Source: Thiotrichales bacterium (GTDB lineage: Bacteria > Pseudomonadota > Gammaproteobacteria > HK1). Taken from it: a DNA stretch of 37,930 nucleotides. The notes beneath the pieces were generated by a model. It did no database searches. It was not told where the DNA came from and saw only the letters and a list, made by a program, of their open reading frames with translations. This document shows positions 14,903-24,628 of the stretch, piece after piece (position 1 is the stretch's first letter; each line of letters begins with the position of its first letter). The stretch is taken from NCBI GenBank assembly GCA_026709935.1, contig JAPOSC010000072.1, positions 1-37,930 on the forward strand. Direction: 5' to 3'. The position numbers were made by a program, and so were the translations under genes.

Positions 14903-16405
14903 TCAGTCGTAGATCCCGTGCATCAGCTTGAGGGCCAGGTCCGGGAAAGCCAGTACTAGGATCAGCCCGATGACCTGCAGCAGAACGAAGGGGATGATGC
15001 CGATGTAGATCTGCTGAATCTTGATCTCCTTCGGAGCGATCCCCTTGAGGTAGAACAGCGCGAACCCGAACGGCGGGGTGAGGAACGAGGTCTGAAGGTT
15101 CACCGCCATCAGGATGATGAACCAGTAGGTGATATCAGCCTTCGCGACGTGATCTCCGAAATCGAGCCCGGCCACCAGGGGGGCGAAGACCGGCAGGACG
15201 ATGAGGGTAATCTCGATCCAGTCGAGGAAAAACCCGAGGACGAACACGATGGCCATGATGAGGAACAGCAGTCCCCACGAAGTCAGCCCCGCCTCCCGGA
15301 TGAGGTGCTCCACAACGTCGTCGCCCCCGAGGGAGCGGTAGACATAGGCGAAGCAGGTGGCGCTGACGATGATGAAGAAGATCATCGCCACCGTGCGGGC
15401 CGAGGTGTGGCACACCCCGGTGATGACGGTCCGGTTGAAGTTGCCGGCGAAGGCGGCAAGGATGAGGGCGCCGACCGCTCCGACCGCACCCGCCTCGCTC
15501 GGAGTCGCCCAGCCGAACAGGATCGAGCCCTTGATCATGCCGATCAGGACCACCGGCGGAATGAACGCCCGCATCAGCAGCGGACCCAGTTCCCCCTTCG
15601 GCACCACCAGCAGATCCTGTGGCAGCGGCGGCGCGAGGGACGGTCGCACCATCGCCGCCACCACCACGAAGATGAGGTAGAGCGCGGCGAGCACGAGGCC
15701 CGGTAGCAGGGCAGCCATGAACACATTGCCGACCGAGACGGCCATGAGGTCGGCCATGATGATGAGCATGATGCTCGGCGGAATCAGGATTCCCAACGTC
15801 CCGGAGGCGGCAATGACGCCGCAGGACAGCGCCGGACTGTACTTCTGCTTGAGCATGGTGGGGAGCGCGAGGGCAGTCATCATGGTGACCGACGCGCCGA
15901 TGATTCCGGTCATCGCGGCCAGGATGGTGCCCATGATGGTCACCCCGAGGGCGAGCGCTCCCGGCACCCGTTTGAGGAGCACCTGCACGCAGTAGAGCAG
16001 ATCGTTGGCGATGCCGCTCCGCTCCATCATCACGCCCATGAAGACGAAGGCGGGGACTGCGACCAGAACCAGGTTCTCCGCTGCCTGCCCCCAGATCCGG
16101 GGCAGGAAGTTAAAGAATTCGATGAGTGAGAAAGAATCGATGAAGTAGCCGATGAGTCCGAACAGCAGGGCGAGTCCGCCCAGAATGAACGCGACCGGGA
16201 AACCGGAGAAAAGCAGGCACGCGAGACTCATGAACATCAGGAGCGGGATGTAGTCCTGGGCGAAGTAGAGGACATCCCGCCGCCCGTCTTCGGGCAGGCT
16301 CCAGATGGTGACGAAGGCCACCGCGGCGACAATGAGCACGCCCGCGAGGATGTACAGCCCGATGGGTCTCTCGGCTTGTCGACTACCTGCGCCAATCCGT
16401 TCCAT
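14903..16405 (-). CDS. dctM: TRAP transporter large permease (DctM type)
   Basis: The 500-residue protein has the many hydrophobic helices of DctM. These include the conserved GTLGILIPPSIMLIIMADL, the GWATPSEAGAVGAVGALIL signature and the C-terminal NLQTSFLTPPFGFALFYLKG. It forms the sodium-driven translocation channel with DctQ. The start is set at the ATG 16403-16405, because the G-run CGGGGG lies nine bases upstream. An in-frame TTG at 16412-16414 exists but directly touches that run. The gene is longer than classical DctM (about 425), mainly through an N-terminal pair of helices, which is common in the TakP-linked subgroup. Confidence 0.95.
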   Translation of the reverse strand: MERIGAGSRQAERPIGLYILAGVLIVAAVAFVTIWSLPEDGRRDVLYFAQDYIPLLMFMSLACLLFSGFPVAFILGGLALLFGLIGYFIDSFSLIEFFNFLPRIWGQAAENLVLVAVPAFVFMGVMMERSGIANDLLYCVQVLLKRVPGALALGVTIMGTILAAMTGIIGASVTMMTALALPTMLKQKYSPALSCGVIAASGTLGILIPPSIMLIIMADLMAVSVGNVFMAALLPGLVLAALYLIFVVVAAMVRPSLAPPLPQDLLVVPKGELGPLLMRAFIPPVVLIGMIKGSILFGWATPSEAGAVGAVGALILAAFAGNFNRTVITGVCHTSARTVAMIFFIIVSATCFAYVYRSLGGDDVVEHLIREAGLTSWGLLFLIMAIVFVLGFFLDWIEITLIVLPVFAPLVAGLDFGDHVAKADITYWFIILMAVNLQTSFLTPPFGFALFYLKGIAPKEIKIQQIYIGIIPFVLLQVIGLILVLAFPDLALKLMHGIYD

Positions 16406-16432
16406 GTCGTTCAACCCCCGGAGAAGCGTTCG

Positions 16433-16459
16433 CGCCCGGGGCCTGCGTGGCCCCGGGCG
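16433..16459 (-). promoter_or_regulatory. Strong GC hairpin between dctP and dctM
   Basis: CGCCCGGGGCC and GGCCCCGGGCG form a perfect 11-bp stem with a 5-base loop, lying between the dctP stop (16497) and dctM start. No T-run follows, so full termination is unlikely. In many transporter operons a hairpin here protects the binding-protein mRNA and gives it excess expression over the permease genes; that role is inferred. Confidence 0.6.
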
Positions 16460-16496
16460 TTTCGAACGGGTCGCCGATCTCGGCGGTCCGGCCTGC

Positions 16497-17576
16497 TTAC
16501 TGGTAAGTGCCCTTCAGTGACTGGGCATCACCCCAGATACGGAAATCCTTCCGATAGGCGAGGTAGTGGTCCGCAACCTCCTTGAACAGTGGATCCGCCG
16601 CCGACTCTTCCGCAATGACCTCCAGCCACGCGCGCTCCAGGATCGCAAGGGTCTCGTCGTCCCAACGCTTGACGATGACCCCGTGTTTGTCCTGCATCTC
16701 CTGCATCGCGCCCGGGTTCTTGGCCTCGGTCTCGGCGTAGGTATAGCTGATCTGCTCGCGCGCCGCCGCCATGGCCATGGCCTGGTAGGCATCGGGCAGA
16801 GCCTCCCACTTCTCCTTGTTCATCAGCAACTCGCTACACGAAACCTGCTGGTGCCAACCGGGGAAGTAGTTGTAGGTGGCGATCTGATGGAAGCCGTAGG
16901 CGATGTCGGTGATCGGCATCGAGAACTCGGTGGCGTCGATGGCCCCCTTCTCGAGCGCCGGGAAGATGTCTCCGCCGGCCAGAAGCTGGGTATTGACCCC
17001 CATCTTCTGCATCACCAGAGCGCCGAGGCCGAAGAACCGCATCTTGAGGCCCTTGAGCTGCTCTGTCGGGTTCGTGATCTCTTCCTTGAACCAGCCCGAG
17101 GTCTCCGGACTGATGCAGAAGCTGATGAGCGAAGTCACCCCGCGCGGTCCGTAGAACTTCTCTTCCAGAAGCTCCTGCCCCCCACCGAACCACCTCCAGG
17201 CCAGGTATTCGTTGATCTGCGGCCCGAAAGGCACGGCGGTGAAGAACGAGATGGCCTTGCCCAGCTTGCCGGTGTGGTAACCGGGGGTGGTCCAGGCCGC
17301 GTCGATGGAGCCCTTGGAAACCGCGTCGAACGCCTCCAGAGACGGCACCAGAGCATTCGGTTCGTGGAACTTGACCTCGAAGTTGCCGCCGGACATCTGC
17401 GAAACGCGGTCCGAGAATCGGACCCCCGAGGTCCCGAGGGCGGGGAGATTGCTGGCCCAGGTGCTCTGCATCTTCCAGCGGACGCGCTCCTGCGCACTCG
17501 CATCAAACGCGGCTACCATTGCGACGGAGCCGGCGAGACCGGCCGCCACGATGGTTCGTGCGTGTTTCTTGAACAT
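16497..17576 (-). CDS. dctP: TRAP transporter substrate-binding protein (DctP, TakP-like)
   Basis: The 359-residue protein has a Sec signal peptide (basic FKKHAR, hydrophobic TIVAAGLAGSVAMVAAF, likely cut after ASA near residue 28). The mature part carries DctP landmarks: RWKMQSTWASNLPALGTS at its start, SKGSIDAAWTTPGYHTGK, LKGLKMRFFGLGALVMQKMG and GDIFPALEKGAIDATEFSMP. This pattern, with the tryptophan and GYHTGK region, is like the TakP branch that binds 2-oxo acids and related carboxylates; the ligand is inferred only. The ATG has a near-perfect AGGAGG six bases upstream. It is the first gene of the TRAP operon, preceded by a terminator for the upstream gene. Confidence 0.95.
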   Translation of the reverse strand: MFKKHARTIVAAGLAGSVAMVAAFDASAQERVRWKMQSTWASNLPALGTSGVRFSDRVSQMSGGNFEVKFHEPNALVPSLEAFDAVSKGSIDAAWTTPGYHTGKLGKAISFFTAVPFGPQINEYLAWRWFGGGQELLEEKFYGPRGVTSLISFCISPETSGWFKEEITNPTEQLKGLKMRFFGLGALVMQKMGVNTQLLAGGDIFPALEKGAIDATEFSMPITDIAYGFHQIATYNYFPGWHQQVSCSELLMNKEKWEALPDAYQAMAMAAAREQISYTYAETEAKNPGAMQEMQDKHGVIVKRWDDETLAILERAWLEVIAEESAADPLFKEVADHYLAYRKDFRIWGDAQSLKGTYQ

Positions 17577-17649
17577 GATTCCTCCTTACGATTCGATGTT
17601 CCTTCCGTTTTGATGTGATGTTGCCCGCCACCCTTCGTCCCGTCCATCG

Positions 17650-17664
17650 GGGCACCCGGTGCCC
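17650..17664. promoter_or_regulatory. Palindrome upstream of the TRAP operon, candidate operator
   Basis: GGGCACCCGGTGCCC is a perfect 7-bp inverted repeat around one central base, 74 bp before the dctP start, in the only space available for the operon promoter. A transcription-factor site is plausible. No regulator gene is adjacent to match it with. Confidence 0.35.
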
Positions 17665-17743
17665 GGACAACGCGTGCCACACGTGCCCGAACCGCCTCCC
17701 GCGAGCCGGTCGGCTCTCATGACGCACGCGACCGACTCTAACA

Positions 17744-17766
17744 GAAAAATCAGGCCGAAAGCCCGC
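17744..17766 (-). terminator. Rho-independent terminator after the isomerase gene
   Basis: On the minus strand CGGGC, loop TTTCG and GCCTG form a 5-bp stem (one G-T pair), directly followed by ATTTTTCTG. It lies just after the stop of the isomerase-like gene (17779), so it separates that transcript from the TRAP operon. The stem is short, hence moderate confidence. Confidence 0.55.
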
Positions 17767-17778
17767 CCGATCCGGAAG

Positions 17779-18381
17779 CTACCACCCTCCGGTATCAAGC
17801 CACCGCTCCACCTCGTCCATCCGGTCGTGGCCCCAGAACGGCTCGCCGTCGACCATGAAGAAGGGTGAGCCGAAGATCCCGCGCTCGACCGCGCCGTTCG
17901 TCACCGCCTTCAGGCGATCCTTGACCGCGGGCTCCTGGATGCCGGCGAGGAGCGCATCACGGTCGGCGCCCGATTCGGAGGCGACATCCGCAACCACTTC
18001 GGTCTCCGAGATGTTCCGGCTATTGGCGAAGTAGGCCCGATACAGGGCTCTCGCCAGGGATTTCGCCTCGTCGGCGTCGCTGCGCTCCATCCAGTACACG
18101 GCGCGACAGGCCGCAATGGTCGCGATCGGGAAGGGTTCGGGGAAATGCAGCGGCACCTTCAGGCGCCGGGCGCTGCGTTCCATGTCGTGCCTCGAATACG
18201 CGCCGATCAATGGACGGTGCACGAGCGGCGAGGAACCCGTGGCCTTCATTGCCACCCCCATGAGGTAGGGACGCCACGCGACGCCGCGGCCGTGTCGCGC
18301 CGCGAGGTCGTCGATGCCCTCGGCGGCGAAATAGCCGTAGGGGGAGGAGAAGTCGAAATAGAACTCGATGGGGTCGGACAT
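17779..18381 (-). CDS. 2-hydroxychromene-2-carboxylate isomerase-like, DsbA/GST-kappa fold protein
   Basis: The 200-residue protein starts with IEFYFDFSSPYGYFAAEGID, where the Ser residues replace the thioredoxin-type CxxC as in NahD and GST-kappa. Other marks are WRPYLMGVAMKATG, PFPIATIAACRAVYWMER, YRAYFANSRNISE and the C-terminal GIFGSPFFMVDGEPFWGHDR with the SPFF signature. Family members isomerise hydroxychromene carboxylate in naphthalene breakdown using glutathione, but many homologues have other or unknown substrates and no aromatic pathway genes lie here. The start is the ATG 18379-18381 at the conserved N-terminus; the frame is open 43 codons further upstream without similarity. Confidence 0.88.
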   Translation of the reverse strand: MSDPIEFYFDFSSPYGYFAAEGIDDLAARHGRGVAWRPYLMGVAMKATGSSPLVHRPLIGAYSRHDMERSARRLKVPLHFPEPFPIATIAACRAVYWMERSDADEAKSLARALYRAYFANSRNISETEVVADVASESGADRDALLAGIQEPAVKDRLKAVTNGAVERGIFGSPFFMVDGEPFWGHDRMDEVERWLDTGGW

Positions 18382-18448
18382 CGTCGCTGGTCCTCGTCGA
18401 TTTTTGGTGGTGGAGGTGCCTTGCGCGGTACTGTATCCGAAGACCGAC

Positions 18449-19624
18449 TCACGACTCGCCTCCCTCGATGACGGAAGCTGGTCCGTCGGTAGCCGTCGAA
18501 ACACCCGCAATCTCCGCCACGGGCAGCACGCTGACCGCCTTGTCGAGTGGGTAGCGGTCGGGGCCGGGATAGACGACCCACAGGTGTCGCAGGGGCAGGT
18601 CGCGCTGCACCGCGCGGAGGCTCTTCGTCATTCTCGGCGCGTCCTGGTACTTGAACTCCATGCCCCACAGCCCACCGCGGGCCTGCCACACGAGGTCCAG
18701 CTCCGCGCCGGTGTGCGTGCGCCAGAAGTACGGGTGGGCCACCCCCATCAGGCGAATCGCCTGCTCCATGGCGAAGCCCTCCCACGATGCCCCGAGCTTT
18801 GGATGCGACTCGAGCTCGACGGGGGTCGCGATGGCGTGCAGCGCATGAAACAGTCCACTGTCACGGACGTACAGCTTCGGAGCCTTCACCAGCCGCTTGC
18901 CGACATTGGCGTGCCACGGGGGCAGCAGGCGGATCATGAAGGTACCGCTCAGGATTTCGAGGTAGCGGCGCACGGTGTGGTCGGAGACGCCGAACGACCG
19001 ACCAAGCTCCGACAGGTTGAGCACCTGCCCGTGGTAGTGGCTCACCATCACCCAGAATCGACGCAGGGTCTCGGCCGGAATGGAGATTCCGAGGGCGGGA
19101 ACGTCACGCTCCAGGTGGCTGCGGATGAAGTCCTCCCGCCACCGGGCGGAAGCCGTATCATCATCGGCCAGGAAGCTGCGCGGGAACCCGCCCCGAAGCC
19201 ACAGCCGGCGCCATTCGCGAGCACCGGTCTCGTCGGCCACCAAGGGGCCGAGGTCGTGGTACGCGACCCGGCCGGCGAGACTTTCGGAGACTCCCTTCAC
19301 CAGCTCCGGCGAGGCGCTGCCGAGGAGCAGGTATCGCGTGGCCTGCCCGCGGTCCGCGAGAACGCGCAGCAGCGGAAAGAGATCCGGCTTGCGCTGCACC
19401 TCGTCGATCACGACGGTGCCGGTCAAACCCTCCAGGGCGGTTTGCGGTTCGTCCAGTCGGGCCAGGCTCCTCGGATCCTCGAGATCGAAGAAATGCTCGG
19501 CCCCCAACGATTGCGCCAGCGTCGTCTTGCCGCACTGCCGAGGACCAAGGAGGGCCGTGACCGGCGCGCGCCGAAGCCCGGCTCGAACAGCCTCCAGCTC
19601 CCGTGGACGAGGCAGGTGACGCAT
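18449..19624 (-). CDS. AAA-family ATPase with DUF4143 domain
   Basis: The 391-residue protein has Walker A GPRQCGKTTLAQ (residues 27-38), Walker B TVVIDEVQRKPDLF (about 70-83) and a sensor-like YLLLGSASPEL, then a DUF4143 C-terminal half with LERDVPALGISIPAETLRRF, VSDHTVRRYLEILSGTF and the nuclease-like GAELDLVWQ...WGMEFKY. Proteins of this type are widespread, often in accessory regions, and their role is uncertain. The ATG at 19622-19624 fits the usual N-terminus. The gene is preceded by a perfect 19-bp inverted repeat. It precedes the isomerase gene by 67 bases on the same strand, but no functional link is evident. Confidence 0.9.
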   Translation of the reverse strand: MRHLPRPRELEAVRAGLRRAPVTALLGPRQCGKTTLAQSLGAEHFFDLEDPRSLARLDEPQTALEGLTGTVVIDEVQRKPDLFPLLRVLADRGQATRYLLLGSASPELVKGVSESLAGRVAYHDLGPLVADETGAREWRRLWLRGGFPRSFLADDDTASARWREDFIRSHLERDVPALGISIPAETLRRFWVMVSHYHGQVLNLSELGRSFGVSDHTVRRYLEILSGTFMIRLLPPWHANVGKRLVKAPKLYVRDSGLFHALHAIATPVELESHPKLGASWEGFAMEQAIRLMGVAHPYFWRTHTGAELDLVWQARGGLWGMEFKYQDAPRMTKSLRAVQRDLPLRHLWVVYPGPDRYPLDKAVSVLPVAEIAGVSTATDGPASVIEGGES

Positions 19625-19640
19625 GCAGGCACGGTAGCAT

Positions 19641-19687
19641 GGATAACATGAAATTTCGAATAGAAAGATCGAAATTTCATGTTATCC
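19641..19687. promoter_or_regulatory. Perfect 19-bp inverted repeat before the DUF4143 ATPase gene
   Basis: GGATAACATGAAATTTCGA (19641-19659) and TCGAAATTTCATGTTATCC (19669-19687) are exact inverse copies around a 9-base centre. Each arm also contains the palindrome GAAATTTC. The element is AT-rich in GC-rich surroundings and lies between the ppk stop (19703) and the ATPase start (19624). With no T-run it is not a typical terminator. It may be an operator for the ATPase gene or a small mobile or recombination site. Confidence 0.8.
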
Positions 19688-19702
19688 AGTGACGCGATGA
19701 TG

Positions 19703-22090
<2,388 letters not shown>

Positions 22091-22410
22091 GGGTTCGATC
22101 CTGGTCGGACAAAGGGTCCCCGGGAGTTCCCGGCGACCGGACGGGCGATGCTTCCTCGAAGCCGCGGGCCGGCCGACCGGAGTGCTCGCTATCCTGCGCA
22201 ACCCCGGAAAACACGAAGCGAACCGGACCCGCGCGATACTGCCAAGGCACCCCGTCGCACGCCCGCAAGCCTAACAGACCGGAGACACCGTCACCGGCCG
22301 CGTTTGCCGCGGCAGTCCCCGCTCACTGCGATCCGAGGCCGATCCCGGCTATCGCACACGTCCACCGCCGGGGTAGTCTGGACGCAGACCCGGACTCTCC
22401 TCGCGCACCG
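22091..22410. other. Divergent promoter region between ppk1 and the NRDE-protein gene
   Basis: The 320 bases carry no convincing gene; the frames present are extensions of ppk1 or antisense readings. A hairpin with arms GCCGCG and CGCGGC around TTTGC (22297-22313) is the only clear structure. No PHO-box-like repeat could be confirmed by eye upstream of ppk1. Confidence 0.5.
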
Positions 22411-23232
22411 ATGTGCCTGATCTACATCGCCTGGCGGCGCCACCCGCGCCACCGTCTCGTGGTCGCCGCGAATCGGGACGAGTACCACGCGCGCTCCGCC
22501 CTTCCCGCCCACTGGTGGAAGGATGCCCCCGGCGTACTCGCGGGCCGGGACCTGGAGGCGGGTGGCACCTGGCTGGGCGTCGGCGCCGGCGGACGATTCG
22601 CCGCGATTACCAACTATCGGGACCCGGGCGCGGAACGCCTCCCCGGAGCCCCGTCGCGCGGTGCGCTCGTCAGCGCATTCATCGCCGGAGACGAGTCGGC
22701 GGAGGCCTATCTCGGCCGCATCCTGCGCGAAGGCCATCGCTACCACGGGTTCAGCCTGATCGCCATGGACGAGGACACGCTGGCGGTCGCGTCGAATCGC
22801 TCCCGGGGCGTGGTTCGGCTCGACCCCGGAATCTACGGCCTCAGCAATCACCTGCTCGACACCCCGTGGCCCAAGGTGACAGACGGGAAGACGGAACTGG
22901 AACGACTCCTCGCCGGCCCCGAGGTGCGGGTCCCCGATCTCTTCGCCCTACTCGGACCGGACGATCTGCGACATCACGAAGCGCCCGTGGCCGACATCGA
23001 AAGCGACCGGGGACGCATGCAGTGGCGCTCGTCACGGTTCATCATCGGAGCCGACTACGGAACGCGGGCATCGGCCGTCATCCTGCTCGACGCGGGAGGC
23101 GCCGGAGTCTTCGTCGAGCGGAGCTTCGATGCGAGCGGCGCGATGGTCGGCGATGTCGCATTCGAGCTCGGCACGGGACACGCCTCGCACGAGAGCGGGC
23201 GGGGCACTGGATTCGCCGGAGCGCCGGGCTGA
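22411..23232 (+). CDS. NRDE-family (TANGO2-like) protein
   Basis: The 273-residue protein starts MCLIYIAW, with the conserved Cys2, and has the family-naming motif VVAANRDEYHAR at residues ~17-28, then WLGVGAGGRFAAITNYRDP and SRGALVSAFI. Other conserved parts are YHGFSLIAMD, YGLSNHLLDTPWPKV and SSRFIIGADYGTRASAVILL. Members of this family are implicated in haem handling or lipid metabolism, but the biochemical reaction is not settled. The ATG at 22411 fits the conserved N-terminus although no strong ribosome-binding sequence is seen. It starts a plus-strand run: the HIT gene follows 37 bases later. Confidence 0.92.
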   Translation: MCLIYIAWRRHPRHRLVVAANRDEYHARSALPAHWWKDAPGVLAGRDLEAGGTWLGVGAGGRFAAITNYRDPGAERLPGAPSRGALVSAFIAGDESAEAYLGRILREGHRYHGFSLIAMDEDTLAVASNRSRGVVRLDPGIYGLSNHLLDTPWPKVTDGKTELERLLAGPEVRVPDLFALLGPDDLRHHEAPVADIESDRGRMQWRSSRFIIGADYGTRASAVILLDAGGAGVFVERSFDASGAMVGDVAFELGTGHASHESGRGTGFAGAPG

Positions 23233-23269
23233 ATGGCTCCGACCGGCTCCGAATGGAAGGAGGCTCGCG

Positions 23270-23689
23270 ATGCACCGCGACCCGGACTGCATATTCTGCA
23301 AGATCGTCTCGGGTGAGGTCCCTTCGTTCAAGCTGTTCGAAGACGAAGCGACTTTCGCGTTCATGGACATCAATCCGGCCAACGAGGGCCACGCGCTGGT
23401 CATTCCCAAGGAACACACGCCCGATCTGTATGCGGCGCCCGACGAGGTGCTCGCCCGCACCGTGGTGACCGCGAAGCGGGTAGCGACGGCCCTCACGCGG
23501 ACGCTGAACCCGGATGGACTCAACCTCATACAATGCAACGGGGCCGCGGCCGCACAGTCGGTGATGCACTTCCACATCCACGTCCTGCCCCGGATCACGG
23601 ACGACGCGCTCGCAATGAACTGGGGTCTGAAGCTCGGCGACATCGACGCCATCGGCCGGCTCGCCGAGCGCATCCGCGTGTGGATATGA
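23270..23689 (+). CDS. HIT-family nucleotide hydrolase/transferase
   Basis: The 139-residue protein is a normal-length histidine-triad protein. It has CIFCKIVSGEVPSFKLFED at the N-terminus, ANEGHALVIPKEHTPDLY, and the triad HFHIHVLPR (His100, His102, His104), in which the middle histidine is the nucleophile that carries the nucleotide. Such enzymes usually hydrolyse phosphoramidate or dinucleotide bonds. The ATG at 23270 is supported by AAGGAGG six bases before it; the longer in-frame start inside the preceding gene is not needed. It lies between the NRDE and dehalogenase genes with gaps of 37 and 32 bases, so the three probably form an operon. Confidence 0.95.
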   Translation: MHRDPDCIFCKIVSGEVPSFKLFEDEATFAFMDINPANEGHALVIPKEHTPDLYAAPDEVLARTVVTAKRVATALTRTLNPDGLNLIQCNGAAAAQSVMHFHIHVLPRITDDALAMNWGLKLGDIDAIGRLAERIRVWI

Positions 23690-23721
23690 AAGACCTTTGA
23701 GAAATCCGAGCCGAAGGAGCC

Positions 23722-24408
23722 ATGACATTGAGGAAGTTCATCGGAATCAGGGCCTGCGTCTTCGATGCGTATGGCACGCTGTTCGATGTGCACTCGGCGG
23801 TCGGGAAGCACCGCGGCCGGCTCGGCGACAAGGCCGGCGTGGTCTCCGGGACATGGCGCACCAAACAGCTCGAATACACGTGGCAGCGCACCCTCCTCGA
23901 TCGCTACGTGGACTTCTGGCGGATCACCGCGGATGGCCTGGACTACGCGCTCGAAGCCCACGCAGTGGATGACGCCGCGTTGCGCGACGACCTTCTCCAC
24001 GCCTACCTGAGGCTCGACTGCTACCCCGAGGTGCCGGGGGTGCTGAGCACCCTGAAGGATGCCGGCCTTCTCGCCGCAGTCCTCTCCAACGGATCGCCGA
24101 TGATGCTGGAGGCGGCGGTGGAGAGCGCCGGCATTGGTCACCTGCTCGACGCGGTGATCTCCGTCGACGCGCTGGGCATGTACAAGCCGTCGCCCGAGGT
24201 GTACCAGCTCGCCCTGGACGCACTGGAGGTCGGCCGCGGACAGGTGAGCTTCCAGTCGTCGAACGCATGGGATGCGGCAGGGGCGGCGACCTTCGGGTTC
24301 CGGGTCGCATGGTGCAACCGGTTTGGCCAGACGCGCGAACGGCTGCCGGACGCTCCCGACGTGGAGATCGGGACGCTCGACGAGCTGCCGGCCATCGTGC
24401 TGCCCTGA
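23722..24408 (+). CDS. L-2-haloacid dehalogenase (haloacid dehalogenase type II)
   Basis: The 228-residue protein has every diagnostic element of L-2-haloacid dehalogenases: the nucleophile in VFDAYGTLFD (Asp15), WRTKQLEYTWQRTLL, LSNGSPMML, the lysine in MYKPSPEVY, and FQSSNAWDAAGA with the Asn and Asp that set up hydrolysis. It would convert L-2-haloalkanoic acids to D-2-hydroxy acids in the cytoplasm. Natural substrates may be marine or soil halo-acids. The annotated ATG at 23722 is only two bases after AAGGAG, too close for ideal initiation; an in-frame TTG at 23728 would have eight-base spacing and may be used instead. It is the last gene of the NRDE-HIT run. Confidence 0.93.
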   Translation: MTLRKFIGIRACVFDAYGTLFDVHSAVGKHRGRLGDKAGVVSGTWRTKQLEYTWQRTLLDRYVDFWRITADGLDYALEAHAVDDAALRDDLLHAYLRLDCYPEVPGVLSTLKDAGLLAAVLSNGSPMMLEAAVESAGIGHLLDAVISVDALGMYKPSPEVYQLALDALEVGRGQVSFQSSNAWDAAGAATFGFRVAWCNRFGQTRERLPDAPDVEIGTLDELPAIVLP

Positions 24409-24469
24409 GCGCCTGGTCGTTCATTCATTCGACTTCCCAACCCGTCAGGTCCAGCGGACGCCGGGGGTC

Positions 24470-24582
24470 GGTTGGGCGAGGCGACAGAGGAGCTTCCGTT
24501 GCGATCCCCCATCAGCGTGACGAGCCGCGCGAGCCAGGCGAGGCGGTTGGGCCGAGGCAGCAGGGGAGCTTCCGTTGCGATT
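24470..24582. repeat. Direct repeat, two ~37-bp copies upstream of pmbA
   Basis: Copy one (24470-24506) and copy two (24545-24582) both begin CGGTTGGG and end with the identical GGAGCTTCCGTTGCGAT, with a few differences in the middle. They are 75 bp apart in the 220-bp spacer between the dehalogenase and pmbA. A partial GCGAGGCG motif recurs in both. They could be regulator sites or a local duplication. Confidence 0.6.
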
Positions 24583-24628
24583 AGAATCCGTGTCCTTGCG
24601 TGGAACCCGAACCGTGCGAACCACCCGA

